Assembly: GCA_046598395.1 (NCBI GenBank)
Contig: JBKJIQ010000036.1
Span: forward strand, 62,001 to 126,000
Origin: JAENVU01 sp046598395
GTDB taxonomy: Bacteria; Actinomycetota; Acidimicrobiia; IMCC26256; JAENVU01
Length of the DNA stretch: 64,000 bases
Reading direction: 5' to 3'
Of the stretch, positions 42,120-52,161 are shown in pieces (within the stretch, counting starts at the first letter, position 1; the number at the start of each line of letters is the position of its first letter). The position numbers and the translations under genes are program-made. Below the pieces are notes generated by a model, which had not been told where the DNA came from, made no database searches, and saw nothing but the letters and a program-made list of their open reading frames with translations.

Positions 42120-42348
42120 CGGCCCCCGACACGGCAGCGCGCCCTGGCGTGGGATCGATCGTTTCATGCACGACGGTCTTGCCCATGTCGTCCTTTACCA
42201 CGGTCACGGCGTCTTTGAGTCTGAGCCTTCCCGCGGCGGCGAGGCCGGTGGCGGCGACCAAAAATTCTTGGGCGCGGAACGAGTTCTCGAACGAGATCCC
42301 CACCAAGGTCTGGGGCATGTCGGGCTGGGTCGACTTGTGTGGGTGCAT
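42120..42348 (-). pseudogene. DUF1269 membrane protein, N-terminal remnant
   Basis: From an ATG at 42348 (or 42318) the frame reads LVGISFENSFRAQEFLVAAT, LRLKDAVTVVKDDMGK and HETIDPTPGRAAVSGA, the start of the DUF1269 family. After the last phrase the membrane domain is replaced by unrelated sequence. DUF1269 proteins often occur with UspA and dormancy genes. This copy is non-functional. Confidence 0.65.
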
Positions 42349-42676
42349 AGGGACACGATGCGCGATTCGGAGGGCATTCCGCATCCGGTCGAAGTGACTG
42401 TTGCGTTGCGGGCTTCTACGCGCGGCTTCTGGCGTGCGACGCGCAAACAGTGCCGAAGGTACGTGATCGTCGCAACGCAGGCCCGTAGTTGCAAGGGATG
42501 TCATCGCTCGTCGAAACGATCACGATGTTCATGTCGGCGGCCTACGGAACCTGCCACTGACGGCCATCTGCTACTGCCCGCCGATGGCCAGTTGACCGCC
42601 GAGAGTGATCGGCCGCGAAGGCCTCGATCGCCCCATCTTGCCGAGGTGCTGGTTTGCGCCGGGCCGGTCGGATCGG

Positions 42677-42985
42677 TCACGCAAACGGGGTCGGTTGCCT
42701 CAGGGCCGTGACGCGATCGGCGTGGCGGAGGCAGAGGCGCCACCCGTCGTCCTCGCGACGGAAGACCGTTGTGACGCGGAGGTCCATGGGCACGAGATCT
42801 CCGCTTCCGACGCGCTGGACCTGCGCGTGTTCGATGGCCACGACGTAGCCGAGATCGTCGCTTGCCCACCGGGTGATCTCATCGAACTCAGGGGACTCAC
42901 CGCCGACGAACATCGAGGCGACCCGGGCTGTTTCGGCTGCGACGAGCGGGAACCCGACGATCGGTGCTATCAGGCGCTCAAAACA
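42677..42985 (-). pseudogene. Ketosteroid-isomerase/SnoaL-like fragment
   Basis: The C-terminal part of an NTF2-like domain is readable (ERLIAPIVGFPLVAAETARV, DDLGYVVAIEHAQVQRVGSG, TVFRREDDGWRLCLRHADRV). The N-terminal helices are missing: the frame upstream runs into non-homologous sequence overlapping the antisense of arcC. There is no plausible start at the point where homology begins. The remainder up to 43193 holds nothing recognisable. Confidence 0.5.
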
Positions 42986-43193
42986 CCGTATGCACGTCGC
43001 TGACGTCCCGACGTGCCGGTCTGCGATGCGGGGCGCGTCGCGCAGAACAGCGGCTGGGGGCCTGACGTCGGGTGGCGTGATGAACCCAATCGAAGCGTCG
43101 TCGTGCTGCACTCCGCCTGTTGTGACGCAGATCAGTCGATTGAAGATGCGCGCTCGCGCCACGGCTACCCACAAGATTGGTGGCTGCTGCCGG

Positions 43194-44141
43194 TCAGGGG
43201 TAGGCGCCGGTGGGGGTGGCGATCGTTCCGGCATTCCCGGCGAGGATGGCTTGGACGTCGCCGAGCGCGCCGATCGCGCCCATGCCCCCGGTGTGTTCGA
43301 CGAACCGACAGATCGCGTCGACCTTGGGCCCCATCGAACCCGGGGCGAACTGTCGCTGGCGGAGTTCCGCGGGCGTGGCCCTCGAGATGATCGGCGCGGT
43401 CGGATCCTCGACGTCGGTCGAGATCGCGGCAACGTCGGTGAGGAGAATCAACGCGTCGGCTCGGATCGACTCGGCGACGAGCGCGGACGTGAGGTCTTTG
43501 TCGACGACGGCCTCGACCCCTTCGAGTTCACCGGTCTTTCTCCGAGCCACAGGGATCCCGCCGCCACCTCCACAGATCACGATCACGCCGGCTTCGACGA
43601 GCCGTTCGATCAGGGCGATCTCGACGACTCCTTGCGGAGCGGGTGACGCCACGACGCGCCGCCAACCCAAGCCATCTCGGCGCACGGTCCACCGGCGCGT
43701 CGAAGCGAGTTGGTGGGCTTGGGTCTCGGTGTAGACGGGACCGATGAACTTGGCCGGATGGTCGAACGCCGGATCGGCGATCGAGACAAGCGTCTGGGTG
43801 ATAAGCGCCGCCACTTCCCTGCCGGCAAGCGCGTTCTGGAGCGCCTGGAGGAGCCAGTAGCCGATCAGCCCCTGGGTTTCGGCGCCGAGGGCGTCGAGTG
43901 GGTAGGGCGCGACGAGCGCGCGGTCCGCGGCCGATTCGAGCGCGAGGAGCCCGACCTGGGGACCGTTTCCATGGGTGATGACGAGTTGGTGTTCGGCCGC
44001 GAGCGGGGCGAGCGCCGTGACCGCGCGTTGCACGTTGAGCAGTTGAGGTCCGGCATCGGGGGGCTGGTGCCGCTCAATGAGTGCGTTACCTCCGAGTGCG
44101 AGCAGGAGCCGTTTCCCCCGGCGTTGGTGGTCGACGACCAC
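43194..44141 (-). CDS. arcC: Carbamate kinase
   Basis: The 315-residue protein reads LLLALGGNALIERHQPP, VITHGNGPQVGLLALES, VICGGGGGIPVA, VVDKDLTSALVAESIRADAL and FAPGSMGPKVDAICRFVEHT, all hallmarks of carbamate kinases. It transfers phosphate from carbamoyl phosphate to ADP, the ATP-yielding last step of the arginine deiminase pathway. The GTG start follows the stop of the ornithine carbamoyltransferase gene by 3 bases. It is the last gene of the operon. Confidence 0.95.
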   Translation of the reverse strand: MVVDHQRRGKRLLLALGGNALIERHQPPDAGPQLLNVQRAVTALAPLAAEHQLVITHGNGPQVGLLALESAADRALVAPYPLDALGAETQGLIGYWLLQALQNALAGREVAALITQTLVSIADPAFDHPAKFIGPVYTETQAHQLASTRRWTVRRDGLGWRRVVASPAPQGVVEIALIERLVEAGVIVICGGGGGIPVARRKTGELEGVEAVVDKDLTSALVAESIRADALILLTDVAAISTDVEDPTAPIISRATPAELRQRQFAPGSMGPKVDAICRFVEHTGGMGAIGALGDVQAILAGNAGTIATPTGAYP

Positions 44142-44144
44142 TGG

Positions 44145-45146
44145 TCAGCGACCGAGCGTCGCGACAAGGACGGCCTTGATGGTGTGGAGTCGGTTCTCGG
44201 CTTGGTCGAACACGATCGAACGCGGCGACTCGAAGACATCCTCGGTGACCTCGAACGCAGTGAGGCCGGTGTGTTGAAACAGCTGCTCACTGCTGTCCGT
44301 CTCGCGGTTGTGGAGCGCGGGAAGGCAATGCATGAACGAGACCGCAGGATTGTGGGTCGCGGCGACGACCGCGGCGTTGACCTGATACGGGAGCAGCAGG
44401 GCAATCCGCTCGTCCCACGTTTCAACCGGCTCGCCCATCGAGACCCAGACATCGGTGTAGAGAAAATCGACATCGCGTACTGCCTCGTCGACGTCTTCGG
44501 TGACCACCACCCGGGCTCCGGTCTCGGCCGCGATCTTCGCGGCGTCGGCTCGAAGTTTCTCGTCGGGCCACAAGCTCCGCGGGCCCGCAATCCTCACGTC
44601 CATGCCGAGCATCGCTCCCGTGGCGAGCAGTGATCGAGCGGTGTTGTTCTGGGCATCGCCGAGGTAGCAGTACGCGACGCCGGTCGGATGTTTGAACGAG
44701 TGCTCGTGCATGGTGAGCATGTCGGCCAACATCTGGGTGGGGTGCCACTGATCGGTGAGTGCGTTCCACACCGGGACGCCGGCGAATCGTCCCAATGTCT
44801 CGACACTCTCGTGCGCGAACCCGCGGTATCCGATGCCGTCGAACATCCGGCCGAGTACCCGGGCCGTGTCCTTGATCGATTCCTTCTTTCCGAGTTGCGA
44901 TCCGGCCGGATCGAGGTAGGTGACGTGCGCACCCTGGTCGTGCGCGGCGACTTCGAACGCGCAGCGGGTGCGCGTCGACGATTTCTCGAAAATTAGTGCG
45001 AGGTTGCGTCCCGCGAGTCCGGGCTGTTCGTAGCCCCCGGACCTCGCCGCTTTGAGATGACCGGAGAGCGCGATCAGATATCGCAGTTCGCGGGGAGTGA
45101 AGTCGAACTCCTTGAGGAAGTTGCGGCCATGAAGGTTGAGTGCCAT
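44145..45146 (-). CDS. arcB: Ornithine carbamoyltransferase (catabolic by context)
   Basis: The 333-residue protein has the carbamoyl-phosphate site FEKSSTRTRCAFEVAAHDQG, the GxxDQWHPTQ motif (NALTDQWHPTQMLADMLT), FMHCLPALHNRE and the ornithine-loop region. It forms ornithine and carbamoyl phosphate from citrulline in the arginine deiminase pathway. Length is normal. The ATG lies 3 bases after the arginine deiminase stop. Sequence alone does not separate anabolic from catabolic enzymes; placement between arcA and arcC makes the catabolic role clear. Confidence 0.94.
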   Translation of the reverse strand: MALNLHGRNFLKEFDFTPRELRYLIALSGHLKAARSGGYEQPGLAGRNLALIFEKSSTRTRCAFEVAAHDQGAHVTYLDPAGSQLGKKESIKDTARVLGRMFDGIGYRGFAHESVETLGRFAGVPVWNALTDQWHPTQMLADMLTMHEHSFKHPTGVAYCYLGDAQNNTARSLLATGAMLGMDVRIAGPRSLWPDEKLRADAAKIAAETGARVVVTEDVDEAVRDVDFLYTDVWVSMGEPVETWDERIALLLPYQVNAAVVAATHNPAVSFMHCLPALHNRETDSSEQLFQHTGLTAFEVTEDVFESPRSIVFDQAENRLHTIKAVLVATLGR

Positions 45147-45149
45147 CGA

Positions 45150-46373
45150 TTAGGACGGGTCCCGTTGGATGGGACAGGTCATGCACCGAGGTCCGCCGCG
45201 GCCCCGGCCGAGTTCGCCTCCGCTCACGGCGATGACCTCGATCCCATGGTTGCTCAGCATGCGGTTGGTAGTGACGTTGCGATCCCAGCCGAGCACAACG
45301 CCGGGGGAAACGGCGAGGAAGTTGGTGCCGTCATCCCATTGCTCGCGCTCAGCGGCGCGGATGTCCTCGTCGGCGGTAAGGACCGTGACCTCGTCGACGC
45401 CGAGCGCTTCGGCGATCGCGTGCCACAAATCGGGATTGTCGGTGATGGTGAAACCGGTCGCCGTGTCAGCGGAGCGCAGTGTCCACGAGCGGAGGTGCTG
45501 GTCAAGGTATGGGTACGCGATGAACGTGGCGAGATCGATCATGCTCATGACGGTGTCGAGGTGCATGAAGGCGTGGGACCGCGGCAGTTCGATTGCGATG
45601 ACTTGGGTTGCCGCGCCGTGCTCGAAGAGCGTGCTCGCAAGCATCTCGATGGCCATCGGGGTGGTCCGCTCCCCCATGCCGACCAACACCGTGCCATGAC
45701 CGATCACGTGGACGTCGCCACCCTCGAGTGTCGCCGGCTGATGGTCGACGTCGTCGTCGCCGGACCAGTACCGCCAGTCGTCGTCGGCGAACAGCGGGTG
45801 GTAGCGGTAGATCGCGCGACTGTGCAGCGTTTCGCGCTGCCGCGCCGGTTTGGCCATCGCGTTCACATTGACGCCGCCGTAGATCCAACATGAGTTGTCG
45901 CGCTGGAACAGGTGATTGGGCAGCGGTGTCAACACGAGGTCATTCTCGCCCAAGGTATTCCATCGCAGGCTGTGCGGCGACACCGGATGCAGATCCCGTT
46001 TCGTGATCCCACCCACGAGGTACTCGGCCAGGGTCCGTCCGTCGGCGTCGTCAGCGAGCCGGCGCAACGGGCTGACGAGCGCGGGTCCCACCATCTCGGG
46101 CGTGCAGAGGTGATCGAGCACGTAGTCGCGCGCCGCCGAGATCTCCAGGGTCTCGGCCAGCAGGTCGCCAAAGAGATGCACGGTCACGTTGTGGGCACGC
46201 AAGGCTTCGACGAAGCCATCGTGTTCTTCGCGGGCCCGTTCCGCCCACAGGATGTCGTCGAAGAGCAGTTCTTCGATGTTGTCCGGCGTGAGCCGTGACA
46301 ACTCGAGCCCGGGGCGATGCACGATCGCCTGGTGGAGTTGGCCGACTTCGGAGTGAACACCGAGCGGTGACAC
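45150..46373 (-). CDS. arcA: Arginine deiminase
   Basis: The 407-residue protein has GVHSEVGQLHQAIVHRPGLE, FQRDNSCWIYGGVNVN, EGGDVHVIGHGTVLVGMGER, MHLDTVMSMID and, at the C-terminus, the catalytic Cys region GGPRCMTCPIQRDP. It hydrolyses arginine to citrulline and ammonia. The start is a GTG with GGAG 8 bases upstream. It lies 35 bases after the antiporter gene. The pathway gives one ATP per arginine without oxygen and raises pH. Confidence 0.95.
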   Translation of the reverse strand: MSPLGVHSEVGQLHQAIVHRPGLELSRLTPDNIEELLFDDILWAERAREEHDGFVEALRAHNVTVHLFGDLLAETLEISAARDYVLDHLCTPEMVGPALVSPLRRLADDADGRTLAEYLVGGITKRDLHPVSPHSLRWNTLGENDLVLTPLPNHLFQRDNSCWIYGGVNVNAMAKPARQRETLHSRAIYRYHPLFADDDWRYWSGDDDVDHQPATLEGGDVHVIGHGTVLVGMGERTTPMAIEMLASTLFEHGAATQVIAIELPRSHAFMHLDTVMSMIDLATFIAYPYLDQHLRSWTLRSADTATGFTITDNPDLWHAIAEALGVDEVTVLTADEDIRAAEREQWDDGTNFLAVSPGVVLGWDRNVTTNRMLSNHGIEVIAVSGGELGRGRGGPRCMTCPIQRDPS

Positions 46374-46408
46374 CAGTAGTTCTCCATTCTGGGGTGGACG
46401 ACGAGCGT

Positions 46409-47863
46409 TCAGCGGTCGAGGGGCCCGACGAACTCGGCCGCGAGCTCGGCTTCGGTGAGCTCGCGTGGTTCGACGGTCTGACCAATGCGCTCACGATGTG
46501 CTTTGAGGAACGCGTAGATCGGGACGCCGACCAGCACGAGCAGGATCGCCTGGTACACCGCCTGATAGCCCGCGGCGAACGTCACCCAGAGCGAGAACAA
46601 CACGCCCGAGCCGGCCATCGACAGGTCGCGTGCCATCGCCCAACCGCTCACGCGGCGGCGGCGCGACACGAGGTACGCCAGTTGCGCGCAGGCCGAGAAG
46701 AGATACGGGATCGCAACCGTCACCACCGACAGCCCGACGAGATAGGTAAAGACGGTCAGGCCACTCTTGCTGCTGTACGACAGTGCCATGAGCACCGACG
46801 CGACTGTCGTCGAGACCAGGATCCCGAACCAAGGGATACCGCCGCGGAACGTCTTCGCGAACTGCGGGAGAAACAACCCGTCGTGCGCGGCGGCTCGAGG
46901 CATCTCAGCGGTGACCAACGTCCAACCGTTGAGGGCCCCGATCCCCGAAATGACAGCCGTCAGCGCCACCAGCTTCCCGACCCACGCGGCCTGACCGAAC
47001 ATCGTCTCGAACGCCTTGACAAACGGAGCACCGTTTCCGACCAGCTGCTGGTGCGACACGAGTCCCATCACGGCGGCAGTCACCAACAAATACAAGATGG
47101 CGCTCGCCGCGGTTCCGAGCACCGACGCGCGGCCGACATTCCGGCGGGGGTTCCGTACCTGGCGCGCCGCGATCGACGCGCACTCCACGCCGATGAACGA
47201 GAACAATGCGACCCCGGCAGCGATGCTGATTCCGCTGTAGAGACTACCCCCCGTGGCGTTGAACGGCCCGAAGTTCGCGGTGTTCACGAAGAACCATCCC
47301 ACGATGCCGACGAGCACCAACGGAATGAACTTGAGCACGACGGTGATGTTCTGGAACCAGGCCATCTGGCGCGTGCCAACCAAGTTGATGACCGCAGGGA
47401 TCCAGAGCCCGAGGATCGCGATCCCGAAGTTTGTCCACGCCGATGGGTTGGTGATCCCGAACAGCGACTCGACGTACAGCACCCACGACGCCACGATCGC
47501 CGCATTCCCTGCGAACGCTGAGATCCAATAGCACCACGCCGTCAAATAGCCGGCGAAGTCGCCGAACTCGTGTTTCGAATACGCGTACAACCCGCCGTCA
47601 CTCGTGGGAATCCGCTTCGTGAGCTGCCCGAACATCACGCCGAGCAGCAACGCGCCAATCGAGATGACACCGAGCACGAGCAGCGAGCTGGTCCCCGCCT
47701 CCGCCATGATCGCCGGCATCGTGAAGACGCCAGTACCAATGATGCTGCCGATCACGAGCGCCGTCGCCGACGGAAGCCCGAGCACTCTGGCTTTCGCCTC
47801 ACCCAGTCCCGACGGTTCGGTATTCTTCACTTGAGCAGTCGGCGCCTCAGGTGCAAGGGTCAC
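46409..47863 (-). CDS. APC-family amino-acid antiporter (probable arginine/ornithine antiporter)
   Basis: The 484-residue protein has about 12 membrane segments and the APC start motif SATALVIGSIIGTGVFTMPA, plus FIGVECASIAARQVRNPRRN typical of basic amino acid/polyamine antiporters. Its position between the SHOCT protein and arcA makes exchange of arginine for ornithine its likely task. The start codon overlaps the stop of the SHOCT gene (GTGA at 47860-47863). Confidence 0.9.
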   Translation of the reverse strand: MTLAPEAPTAQVKNTEPSGLGEAKARVLGLPSATALVIGSIIGTGVFTMPAIMAEAGTSSLLVLGVISIGALLLGVMFGQLTKRIPTSDGGLYAYSKHEFGDFAGYLTAWCYWISAFAGNAAIVASWVLYVESLFGITNPSAWTNFGIAILGLWIPAVINLVGTRQMAWFQNITVVLKFIPLVLVGIVGWFFVNTANFGPFNATGGSLYSGISIAAGVALFSFIGVECASIAARQVRNPRRNVGRASVLGTAASAILYLLVTAAVMGLVSHQQLVGNGAPFVKAFETMFGQAAWVGKLVALTAVISGIGALNGWTLVTAEMPRAAAHDGLFLPQFAKTFRGGIPWFGILVSTTVASVLMALSYSSKSGLTVFTYLVGLSVVTVAIPYLFSACAQLAYLVSRRRRVSGWAMARDLSMAGSGVLFSLWVTFAAGYQAVYQAILLVLVGVPIYAFLKAHRERIGQTVEPRELTEAELAAEFVGPLDR

Positions 47864-48102
47864 GCTGTTTCACTGACCGTGGATCGCAGTGCCTCGAGCC
47901 GTGTCCGGTAGTCCCGTTCGTCGATCTCGCCAGACGCGAACCTTCCGGCGAGGACCTCGGCAGGCGACGCCGACTGGATCCTTGACGACCGACTCGGTGT
48001 GCGGACGAACGACGAGATCAGCCAGAACACCAAGGCCCAGAACACCACCATCGATGAGGCCATGATGAACCATGACCACCAACCTCCGTACGACCAATGC
48101 AT
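47860..48102 (-). CDS. SHOCT-domain single-pass membrane protein
   Basis: The 80-residue protein has one membrane helix (about residues 8-30, WWSWFIMASSMVVFWALVFW) followed by a SHOCT domain (PAEVLAGRFASGEIDERDYR). It starts at an ATG with a GGAGG site, and its stop overlaps the antiporter start, so it is the first gene of the arginine deiminase operon. SHOCT domains are small multimerisation modules. Its link to the pathway is unknown. It is divergent from csoR, and a dyad at 48236-48252 lies between the two. Confidence 0.82.
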   Translation of the reverse strand: MHWSYGGWWSWFIMASSMVVFWALVFWLISSFVRTPSRSSRIQSASPAEVLAGRFASGEIDERDYRTRLEALRSTVSETA

Positions 48103-48235
48103 CGCGCTACCTCCTCGTTGGGCTGTTCCCCTCATGAGGCCACAGCACAGACGGCGTCGCATCCGGTTCGAGCCCGGATTCTCCCTGCGGAGTACTACGG
48201 GCTCGAGGGCCGCAACCACATCCATAGTGCGAATG

Positions 48236-48252
48236 ATACCCTGCCATGGTAT
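48236..48252. promoter_or_regulatory. csoR: ATACC-N7-GGTAT dyad and -10 box between SHOCT and csoR genes
   Basis: ATACC (48236-48240) and GGTAT (48248-48252) form an inverted repeat overlapping the -10 box TATAGT (48250-48255) of csoR. The -10 box ends 6 bases before the ATG at 48262, so the transcript probably begins at the start codon (leaderless). A repressor bound here would block the csoR operon and could also affect the divergent arginine deiminase operon. The half-sites recur in the 29.8 kb dyad. Confidence 0.55.
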
Positions 48253-48261
48253 AGTAATCTC

Positions 48262-48543
48262 ATGGTTGGATACACCATGAACAAGGACGATCTGCTCGGC
48301 CGACTGCGGCGCGTGGAAGGTCAGGTCCGCGGTCTCCAGCAAATGATCGAGGAGGACCGGTACTGCATCGACGTGCTGACCCAGATCTCGGCCGCCACCA
48401 AGGCGTTGCAGAGCGTTGCCGTCGGCATGTTCGATGACCACCTGCGCCACTGTGTCGCCGATGCCGTCGCAGTCGGCGGGCGCGACGCGGACGAAAAATT
48501 GACCGAAGCAACGGCCGCCGTCGCCCGACTCATCAAAAGCTAA
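48262..48543 (+). CDS. csoR: CsoR-family copper-sensing repressor
   Basis: The 93-residue protein has the all-helical CsoR/RcnR fold (LLGRLRRVEGQVRGLQQMIE) with the copper-ligand set Cys-His-Cys: Cys35 in EEDRYCIDVLTQ, and His60 and Cys64 in FDDHLRHCVADA. This set is that of Cu(I) sensors, which release DNA when copper binds. I use the ATG at 48262, which fits a leaderless transcript; an ATG at 48277 is possible. It heads the copZ/44 aa/copA operon. Confidence 0.92.
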   Translation: MVGYTMNKDDLLGRLRRVEGQVRGLQQMIEEDRYCIDVLTQISAATKALQSVAVGMFDDHLRHCVADAVAVGGRDADEKLTEATAAVARLIKS

Positions 48544-48554
48544 GGAGTCTCCCC

Positions 48555-48761
48555 ATGACCACTGCGATGTATCGAGTGAAGGGCATGACCTGTGACCACT
48601 GCGTCCGTGCCGTCAGTGCCGAACTCAGCCGTATCGGCGGAGTCTCCGACGTGAAGGTCGACCTCGCCACCGGTGAGGTCACGGTCACCAGCGCGGCGCC
48701 GCTCGCAGCCGATGGGGTACGGGCCGCGGTGGATGAGGCAGGGTACGAAGTGTTGACATGA
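48555..48761 (+). CDS. copZ: CopZ-type copper chaperone (HMA domain)
   Basis: The 68-residue protein is a single HMA domain with the Cu(I) motif GMTCDHCVRAVSAEL and VDLATGEVTV, EAGYEV in the usual places. It carries Cu(I) to the partner P-type ATPase. It starts 11 bases after csoR behind an AAGGAG site, and its stop overlaps the ATG of the next tiny gene (ATGA). Confidence 0.93.
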   Translation: MTTAMYRVKGMTCDHCVRAVSAELSRIGGVSDVKVDLATGEVTVTSAAPLAADGVRAAVDEAGYEVLT

Positions 48762-48888
48762 ACGTCCCCGCCAAACTCGCGAGCTTCTTCCTGGTCCTGG
48801 CGCTGATCTTCGCGCTCGGCGCCGGCATGGGCGCGTTGGTCGGCCCGTTCGACGACCAACGCCGACCCGCCCACACGGGCCATTCGGG

Positions 48889-48892
<4 letters not shown>
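48758..48892 (+). CDS. 44-residue single-pass membrane peptide in the copper operon
   Basis: This short frame overlaps the copZ stop at its start (ATGA at 48758) and the copA start at its end (ATGA at 48889), so translation is coupled on both sides. It encodes one membrane helix (LASFFLVLALIFALGAGMGA, about residues 7-26) and a short polar tail ending in RPAHTGHSG with two His. It is too small for the usual gene callers. The position between chaperone and pump suggests an accessory subunit or metal-handing peptide of CopA; this is inference. Confidence 0.7.
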
Positions 48893-51177
<2,285 letters not shown>

Positions 51178-51393
51178 TCTCGACGCTCCGGAGCTCGCGG
51201 CTGGATGCACAGGATGCGCTGGATGTAGAGGCCGCTGATACCAAGATCGTTGCCACGCGCCATACCTGAGAAGACCTCTCAGTCGATCTCCGGCACTCTT
51301 CAGGTTGCATGAGCACAATATGAGAGCCGTTCCAACGGCAAACCACTTGTGCTGCGCCAGGGACTTCCCGGCGGTGGGTCCCCGGAGGCACTG

Positions 51394-52047
51394 ATGTTGT
51401 TGCGCCGATCCAACCCGACCCGCCATTCACTTGTCGTGATCGCCATCAGCGTGCTCGCACTCGCGGCATGCGGCGGTTCGGATGTCAAAGCGGGCGTGGC
51501 CACACCGACGAAGGACCAGAACGGCGCGGCATCGGACGGCACCACCAAGAAAATCGGCACGGCCTCATTCCGCGCGCAGTTACTCGCATACGCGAAGTGC
51601 ATGCGAGACAACGGCGTGCGCTTTCCCGACCCGCAGTTCGATTCCGATGGTCGCCCGCAGTTCAATCGTCAAGGCGGTCTGAGCGGGCCAGGTGGTCATG
51701 ACTTCGCGGGACTCAGCGAGAACCCTGCGTTTGAAAAGGCGCGGACCGCGTGCGATGACCAGCGACCTGACTTCGCGGGACAATCCGAATGGACTCCTGC
51801 ACAGCGGGCGGAAACCCGCACGACCGTCTTGAAGTTCGCGAAATGCATGCGCGAAAAGGGCATCGACTTTCCCGACCCGACGTTCGACGCGAACGGACGG
51901 CCCCAGTTCAATCGTGAGGGTGCGGCGAACGGATCGCAGGGAAAGGTCCGGGAAGACAAGGCCACCCAGGCCGCTCGTGAGAAATGTCAGCAGAGCATCG
52001 GTGGTGCCTTCGGCGACCGATACGGCGGCAGCCCACGCGGGACCTGA
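51394..52047 (+). CDS. Lipoprotein with a duplicated ~33-residue module
   Basis: The 217-residue protein has a lipoprotein signal peptide with the lipobox LALAAC (residues 21-26). The same unit then occurs twice: YAKCMRDNGVRFPDPQFDSD followed by GRPQFNR, and FAKCMREKGIDFPDPTFDAN followed by GRPQFNR. Each copy has one Cys, and two further Cys stand in the spacers. The YAKCMRxxGxxFPDP phrase is common in actinobacterial lipoproteins of unknown role, often beside efflux systems. A GGAGG site precedes the ATG at 51394. Confidence 0.78.
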   Translation: MLLRRSNPTRHSLVVIAISVLALAACGGSDVKAGVATPTKDQNGAASDGTTKKIGTASFRAQLLAYAKCMRDNGVRFPDPQFDSDGRPQFNRQGGLSGPGGHDFAGLSENPAFEKARTACDDQRPDFAGQSEWTPAQRAETRTTVLKFAKCMREKGIDFPDPTFDANGRPQFNREGAANGSQGKVREDKATQAAREKCQQSIGGAFGDRYGGSPRGT

Positions 52048-52101
52048 CCGCGGTGCAATGCGACCGGCTGAGGAGACGCCGGAGTAAGCGCCTGAGGATA
52101 T

Positions 52102-52118
52102 TGACAGGCTAACTGTCA
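52102..52118. promoter_or_regulatory. TGACAG-N5-CTGTCA dyad upstream of the arylsulfatase gene
   Basis: TGACAG (52102-52107) and CTGTCA (52113-52118) form a perfect inverted repeat separated by GCTAA, 44 bases before the sulfatase ATG. Its size and symmetry suit a TetR-family operator, and TTGACA at its left side may be the promoter's -35. No TetR-type gene lies in the window, so the regulator is unknown. Confidence 0.5.
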
Positions 52119-52161
52119 GAACTTACGGTGACGGCGCCGAGCACTCACCCGGGAGGAACTG

